Below, in pieces: positions 59,495-64,000 of a DNA stretch of 64,000 nucleotides. The stretch is from Ceratobasidium sp. AG-K (taxonomy: Eukaryota; Basidiomycota; Agaricomycetes; Cantharellales; Ceratobasidiaceae), in the NCBI GenBank assembly GCA_037039685.1, contig JAWNGF010000017.1, positions 372,001 through 436,000 on the forward strand, given 5' to 3'. The position numbers were made by a program, and so were the translations under genes. Within the stretch, counting starts at the first letter, position 1; each line of letters begins with the position of its first letter. Under the pieces are notes generated by a model. It had not been told where the DNA came from. It saw only the letters and a program-made list of their open reading frames with translations, and ran no database searches.

Positions 59495-62400
59495 AAGAAA
59501 CCGGCAACAGAAACAATGTACTTTAGAGCGACAAATGAATCTACCATTGTTTACGCGAACGTTGCTGGAATCACAGAACCTATACCAACCCTCATTGATT
59601 CTGGAGCATCAAAGAACTTCCTGGACATTTCGTGGGCTCGATCCAACAACATTCCACTCATAGAACTCTCCACTCCTAGGAGAGTAATTGGAATCCAGGG
59701 GAAAGAACTCTCTCACCAAATACGTTTCAAAGCAAAGCTGGAACTAGAAGTAGAGGGAAGAACTTTCAAACAAGTCTTCTTCGCGATGCCTACTGGAGAA
59801 ACTAAACTTATCCTCGGACTGGAATGGTTAGAAGAATCAAACCCTGTCATCGATTGGAAAACAAAGCACATATCATGGCAAACAGAAGCCATTCAAGCAA
59901 GGACGGCCTCAATAGACGACCTGCCCGAAGAATTCAAGGAATTTGCAGACGTCTTCAGCAAAGAAAAATTCAAGAGAATCCCTGATCATCGCCCATACGA
60001 CTGCGCCATCGACTTCAAGGAAGGAGCTGAACTTCTGAAACCAGCCAGACCTATCCCACTCTCTCCGGCAGAGTCAATTGCACTGAGAGAATACTTGGAT
60101 GAAGAAATCGCAGCAGGGAAAATCCGACCAAGCAAATCACCCATTGCATCACCTTGCTTCTTTGTCAAAAAGCCAATCGACCCCAAAAATCCAGGGGCAG
60201 TTCGCCAACTACGACTTGTTCAAGATCTCAGAGGAGTAAACGCCATTACGAAGGACGACAGATTCCCAATGCCCCTGATGGAAGACCTCTTGGATAAAAT
60301 CAAGGACGCAAAAATTTTCTCCAAAATCGATTTGCGCATGGGTTTCAACAATATCAGAATCAGGGAAGGAGACGAATGGAAGACAGCTTTCAGAACAAAA
60401 GAAGGACTATTCGAATACGTCGTCATGCCGTTTGGACTAAAAAACGCGCCCGCCATATTCCAAAGATATATGAACCACATCTTCCATGATCTCATCGACG
60501 TATGTGTCATAGTATATATCGACGACATCCTAGTCTTCTCTAAGGACAGAAGTCAACATACTGTGGATGTCAGGAAGGTGCTAAAAATCTTGCTGGAAGA
60601 AAATCTATTTGCAAAGCTTCCAAAATGCGAATTCTTTGTCACCAAATTGACATATACTGGACTTGGAATCAGCGATTCAGGCATCTCAATGGAGGAAGAA
60701 AAAGTCAAGGCAATAAAGGAATGGAAGGAACCAAGAACGGTCAAACAAGTTCAGGCGTTCCTAGGATTCGCAAATTTCTACAGAAGATTCGTTCCAAATT
60801 TCAGCCGTTTAGCAAAGCCCCTGACAACCTTAACAAGAAAGGAGAACAAATGGGAATGGGGAAACGATCAACAGGAAGCTTTTGAGGCTCTAAAAACAGA
60901 AATCAGCAAAGAGCCTACTCTACGCCATCCAAACCCTGACAAACCCTTTTTTTTGGAAACGGATGCGAGTGGAGTAGCAATGGGAGCAATCTTGTCGCAA
61001 AGACAAGACGATGGCTACTTACACCCTATTGCTTTTCTTTCAAAGTCTTTCAACGAGGCTCAACTCAACTACGACGTCCACGATAAAGAACTTATGGCTA
61101 TCATAGAATCTTTAACACATTGGAGGCTATACCTTGAAGGAACAAGGGACCCTATCACTATCTACACCCATCATAGGAACCTACAATTCTGGAAGGAAGC
61201 AAGAACATTCAACCGTCGACACGCAAGATGGCACCAATTGCTTGCTTCCTATAACTTTGACATCATTTATCGCCCTGGAATCCTGTCTTCAAAACCGGAC
61301 CTGTTGTCAAGACGGTCAGACCATGAAGATATCCCGACGCCTGAACAAGTTATGATATCAGTTGAAAGGTTCAAGGGATTTATGGGACAGGTTGACACAA
61401 ACATCATAGAAACTATCAAGGAGGCTCAGGAAACAGATGAAGGATTGGCACAAATCAAAGAAATCTGCATGTCAAGGGAAACGTTACCAAAAACCCTACA
61501 ACACAGCGCAAAAAATTATGATTTCAAGGAGGGACTATTATGGTTCAAAGGAAGGATCTACGTACCAGAGGATAAGGAATCCAGACTGGCCATCATGCGA
61601 GTGCATCACGACTCAAAAATCGCAGGACATCAAGGACAAGCTAGAACACTGGAACTAATATCAAGAAGGTACTTCTGGCCAGGGATGAAGCAAAGCATAA
61701 ACAGATACGTGGAGTCCTGCGAGACCTGCCAGCGGACAAAGGGATCGAAGTCAGTAGTCCCGACCAAGCCTCTGGAGATTCCAAAAGGACCATGGGAAGA
61801 CATAGCGTTTGACTTTGTAGTGAAGTTACCAAAATCCAGAGGATCAGATAGCATCTTAGTAGTGGTGGACCGATTCTCAAGAATGGCGCATTTCATACCC
61901 TGCAAAGAATCTCACACGGCAAGCGACCTTGCAAATCTTTTCATCACAAATGTTTGGAAACTGCACGGGTTCCCAAAGAGCACAATCTCAGACCGAGGGA
62001 CCACTTTCAATTCCAAACTTATGAAAGCCATTTACAAGAAAATTGGAACTAGCCCAGGTTTCAGTACTGCCTACCACCCTCAAACAGATGGAATAACGGA
62101 GAGAATCAATCAATGGATGGAAGGCTGGCTACGATCGTTCGTCAACTACCGGCAGGATGATTGGGCGGACTTATTACCAATTGCGGAGTTCAGCTATAAT
62201 CTACAGAAGCATCGCGTAACAGGTAATTCCCCTTTCGAAATTGTCTACGGGAGGGAACCACTGTGGAACATCTCAGCGGAAGAATCAGCGGTTCCAGAAG
62301 CAAACAACATCACAGGAAAATGGCGTAAAATCCACGACGAAGCAATCGCATCTATGGAAACCCAAAGGCTCCCAGAAGAAGAGCCAAAGAGCAAGTACCA

Positions 62401-63394
62401 AGAAGGAAACCTAGTATGGCTACTCGGAAAGAACATTCAAACAAAAAGACCATCAAAGAAACTGGACAACAAAAAGCACGGGCCATTTGTCGTGAAGCGA
62501 CAGATAGGATCACACGCTTATGAGCTTGATCTGCCGGCAACAATGAGGGTGCACCCTGTTTTCCACGTTGATTTGCTCAGCCCTTACAAGGGAGACACCG
62601 AGTTCAGCCACAACCAACCCCGACCACCGCCGGTCATAACGGAGGAAGGAGAAGAAGAATATGAAGTAGAGAAGATCTTGGACTGGAAGGAGACAAAGGA
62701 CGGCCTTTTTTACAGGGTCAGATGGAAGGGTTATGGAAGTGAAGAAGACACAGAACAAGCGGCGGAAGATTTTGGTCACCTTTCAAAGATCATCAAGGAC
62801 CTTCTACGCCAACACCCCGAGGCTCCCACGCCATCTAACTACGCCCCAGGAAGGATAAAAGGCAGAGGCGGCGAAACCAGTAGTGCCACCTGCAAAACTT
62901 GCAACTACTCAAATCTACACTCCTCACTCTACACACTAAATCTTTTTTGTTGTCGACAATGCCTGCCGTCACCCGCTCCACCATCGCCAACAACCTCACC
63001 CGCGTCCTCGAAGGACCTGCCTTTGCCACGGCAAGGGTCCTTGACTCCGGAGCCGCCCTCTACGTCTTCAAGAGGTCGCAGCAAAGCTCGGGCAGAATGC
63101 ACTTCAGGGCCTTGGACGACATCCTCCACTCAGACCTGGGGGAATTCCAGTGGGTTGGGAAAAAATGGCCGACACGCATGCAGCTCCTACGAAAGGACAT
63201 ATACGTCTGCCGGGGGTGTGCCGCATTCCAGGTCTTGGAGGTTGTGCTCCTCTCCACCCACATGCTTGGGGTGGTTGAATGGGGACAAGAAGGAGCGTAC
63301 TCAAGCGAGTGGGTACCAGGTTACGATGGGAGGCAGCCAACGCTCTGACCTAGATGGAACGATGCCTGGGATGCCAACTACGAACAGGACCTGA
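59480..63394 (+). CDS. Gypsy element 3 pol polyprotein
   Basis: About 1300 residues in the -1 frame of gag. The order is aspartic protease (TLIDSGASKNF), RT (YIDDILVFS), RNase H, integrase with HHCC (HHDSKIAGHQGQ, CETCQRTKG) and DDE (VVVDRFSR, STISDRGTTF, DGITERINQW), then a chromodomain-like module (YEVEKILDWKETKDGLFY, RWKGYG). RNase H keeps LETDASG but has YTHHRNL where the family has TDH, losing a catalytic Asp. The last 150 or so residues overlap ORF3 and are low-complexity. Element 1 retains TDH but has lost the other Asp, so the two copies carry different RNase H lesions. Confidence 0.9.
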   Translation: MCGETKKPATETMYFRATNESTIVYANVAGITEPIPTLIDSGASKNFLDISWARSNNIPLIELSTPRRVIGIQGKELSHQIRFKAKLELEVEGRTFKQVFFAMPTGETKLILGLEWLEESNPVIDWKTKHISWQTEAIQARTASIDDLPEEFKEFADVFSKEKFKRIPDHRPYDCAIDFKEGAELLKPARPIPLSPAESIALREYLDEEIAAGKIRPSKSPIASPCFFVKKPIDPKNPGAVRQLRLVQDLRGVNAITKDDRFPMPLMEDLLDKIKDAKIFSKIDLRMGFNNIRIREGDEWKTAFRTKEGLFEYVVMPFGLKNAPAIFQRYMNHIFHDLIDVCVIVYIDDILVFSKDRSQHTVDVRKVLKILLEENLFAKLPKCEFFVTKLTYTGLGISDSGISMEEEKVKAIKEWKEPRTVKQVQAFLGFANFYRRFVPNFSRLAKPLTTLTRKENKWEWGNDQQEAFEALKTEISKEPTLRHPNPDKPFFLETDASGVAMGAILSQRQDDGYLHPIAFLSKSFNEAQLNYDVHDKELMAIIESLTHWRLYLEGTRDPITIYTHHRNLQFWKEARTFNRRHARWHQLLASYNFDIIYRPGILSSKPDLLSRRSDHEDIPTPEQVMISVERFKGFMGQVDTNIIETIKEAQETDEGLAQIKEICMSRETLPKTLQHSAKNYDFKEGLLWFKGRIYVPEDKESRLAIMRVHHDSKIAGHQGQARTLELISRRYFWPGMKQSINRYVESCETCQRTKGSKSVVPTKPLEIPKGPWEDIAFDFVVKLPKSRGSDSILVVVDRFSRMAHFIPCKESHTASDLANLFITNVWKLHGFPKSTISDRGTTFNSKLMKAIYKKIGTSPGFSTAYHPQTDGITERINQWMEGWLRSFVNYRQDDWADLLPIAEFSYNLQKHRVTGNSPFEIVYGREPLWNISAEESAVPEANNITGKWRKIHDEAIASMETQRLPEEEPKSKYQEGNLVWLLGKNIQTKRPSKKLDNKKHGPFVVKRQIGSHAYELDLPATMRVHPVFHVDLLSPYKGDTEFSHNQPRPPPVITEEGEEEYEVEKILDWKETKDGLFYRVRWKGYGSEEDTEQAAEDFGHLSKIIKDLLRQHPEAPTPSNYAPGRIKGRGGETSSATCKTCNYSNLHSSLYTLNLFCCRQCLPSPAPPSPTTSPASSKDLPLPRQGSLTPEPPSTSSRGRSKARAECTSGPWTTSSTQTWGNSSGLGKNGRHACSSYERTYTSAGGVPHSRSWRLCSSPPTCLGWLNGDKKERTQASGYQVTMGGSQRSDLDGTMPGMPTTNRT

Positions 63395-63723
63395 GCGACT
63401 GGAGGATGGAGAGGGGCCGATACCAGAAGGAGAAGATCGACTGGGAACCTTACTGGTGGAGAAAGGAGGAGGCTGACGTGTCAGCGTGGAAGGAGGCAGA
63501 GCCCGATGTACGTCAGTGGGATGGAGAATTTGTGGAGGCCCAGAAGAGGGTTTTGGACTGGGCCAAGGCGGACTGGACGAAGGAGGAGACCTGGGAGGAA
63601 TGGGAGAAGTTCTCGGACGAACCGGGGAACACTGTGTTCAATCCCATCGACCTGACCCTAGAGGAAGATGAAGGGCTTGAAGAATTTATGCTAAGGAAAG
63701 GGAAGGACTGCGCGGTGCAGTAA
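62959..63723 (+). pseudogene. Gypsy accessory protein ORF3, element 3 (one stop)
   Basis: Starts MPAVTRSTIANN at 62959 within pol, in a different frame, and follows the element 1 ORF3 along its whole length. The CxxC (YVCRGCAAF) and the tryptophan-spaced C-terminus (NDAWD, SDWRMERG, EPYWWRKEE, AKADWTKEETWEEWEK, NTVFNPIDLT) are kept. A TGA replaces an Arg codon after RQPTL (63346-63348). The ORF ends about 40 bp before the 3' LTR. Confidence 0.7.
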
Positions 63724-63764
63724 GTCCATTCAGGTCCCCCAAATGGACTCATAGGGGGGAGTAA

Positions 63765-64000
63765 TGTCGTGAGCCAGCTCACTCCATCGGATTCGCCTGT
63801 TGTCTCGCCCGCCTGTCCTCTTCTTTGTGTTGTGTTTCCGTTTCTGTTTGCCGCGTTGCCACCTTCTTGTGGTTATTTGTTACATTGTGTAACGCGGCTG
63901 CGCCTTGCACAAGTCATGTCTGTTCATACAGCATGACTCACATGGACACTCCTGACTGGCTGTTATGTTTGACTCATGTGGCTGCGCCTTGTATGACTCG
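63765..64000 (+). repeat. 3' LTR of Gypsy element 3 (partial)
   Basis: Begins TGTCGTGAG after a purine tract and matches 57015-57250 almost base for base. It is cut by the window edge. The near-identity of the two LTRs points to a recent insertion. Confidence 0.9.

Larger units (their letters stand above)
57015..64000 (+). mobile_element. Ty3/Gypsy element 3, nearly complete, right end outside window
   Basis: The order is LTR, gag (one stop), pol in the -1 frame, ORF3 (one stop), polypurine tract (63754-63764), and the start of the 3' LTR at 63765. It is the innermost of three nested LTR elements and the only one with both gag and pol in the window. Confidence 0.9.

Noticed and set aside
62860..63394. 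Ser/Pro-rich tail of element 3 pol as a real protein domain
   Set aside because: It overlaps ORF3, is low-complexity and is much less conserved with element 1 than the ORF3 frame, so it is better seen as overlap or readthrough of pol.

Overview
The window looks like nuclear DNA of a plant-associated agaricomycete, most likely a Rhizoctonia/Ceratobasidium-type fungus. The reasons are dense short GT-AG introns of about 45-60 nt, NACHT-WD40 (NLR-like) genes in a cluster, F-box genes with zinc-finger tails, a plant cell-wall enzyme set (GH32, GH74, PL3), a GMC oxidoreductase and a P450, and LTR retrotransposons. The genus is inference. I saw no rRNA, tRNA or CRISPR. All homology calls are from memory of the families, not from a search.

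Layout. 1-12,050 is a decaying NLR cluster: a truncated NACHT open frame at the left edge, a NOL8-like 3' gene fragment, a near-complete NACHT-WD40 gene with three frameshifts (2552-7565), a short NACHT relic (8801-8960), and a second truncated NACHT gene with a degenerate P-loop (9524-11525). An inverted pair of 156-bp palindromic elements flanks the NACHT-WD40 gene. The NACHT-fragment-plus-NOL8-flank arrangement occurs twice, so part of the region is a segmental duplication. 12,375-18,306 holds two secreted carbohydrate enzymes (GH32 fructan/sucrose hydrolase, GH74 xyloglucanase). 18,467-20,392 holds a divergent pair of small unrecognised multi-exon genes assembled here by splicing. They are followed by an F-box-like gene, a probably GPI-anchored GMC oxidoreductase, a 12-exon cytochrome P450 and a small signal-peptide/membrane protein. 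30,245-34,737 is gene-poor and contains two palindromic MITE-like elements.

34,738-41,239 carries two housekeeping-type genes: an ankyrin-RCC1-BTB protein (IBTK-like) and an ETT1/Nro1-like protein. An F-box/zinc-finger gene with a tandemly duplicated zinc-finger cassette (minus strand), a pectate lyase PL3 gene with an apparent 1-nt frameshift, and an F-box relic follow.

48,130-64,000 is a four-level transposon nest. A MULE/SWIM transposase gene (minus) is interrupted by Ty3/Gypsy element 1 (minus). Element 1 is interrupted by chromodomain Gypsy element 2 (minus), and element 2 is interrupted by Gypsy element 3 (plus), which runs off the right edge. Elements 1 and 3 are one family. They share an accessory ORF (called ORF3 here) that overlaps the 3' end of pol in another frame and is better conserved than the pol frame it overlaps. 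Element 3 also shows a textbook -1 frameshift signal between gag and pol. ORF3 is my best candidate for something undescribed.
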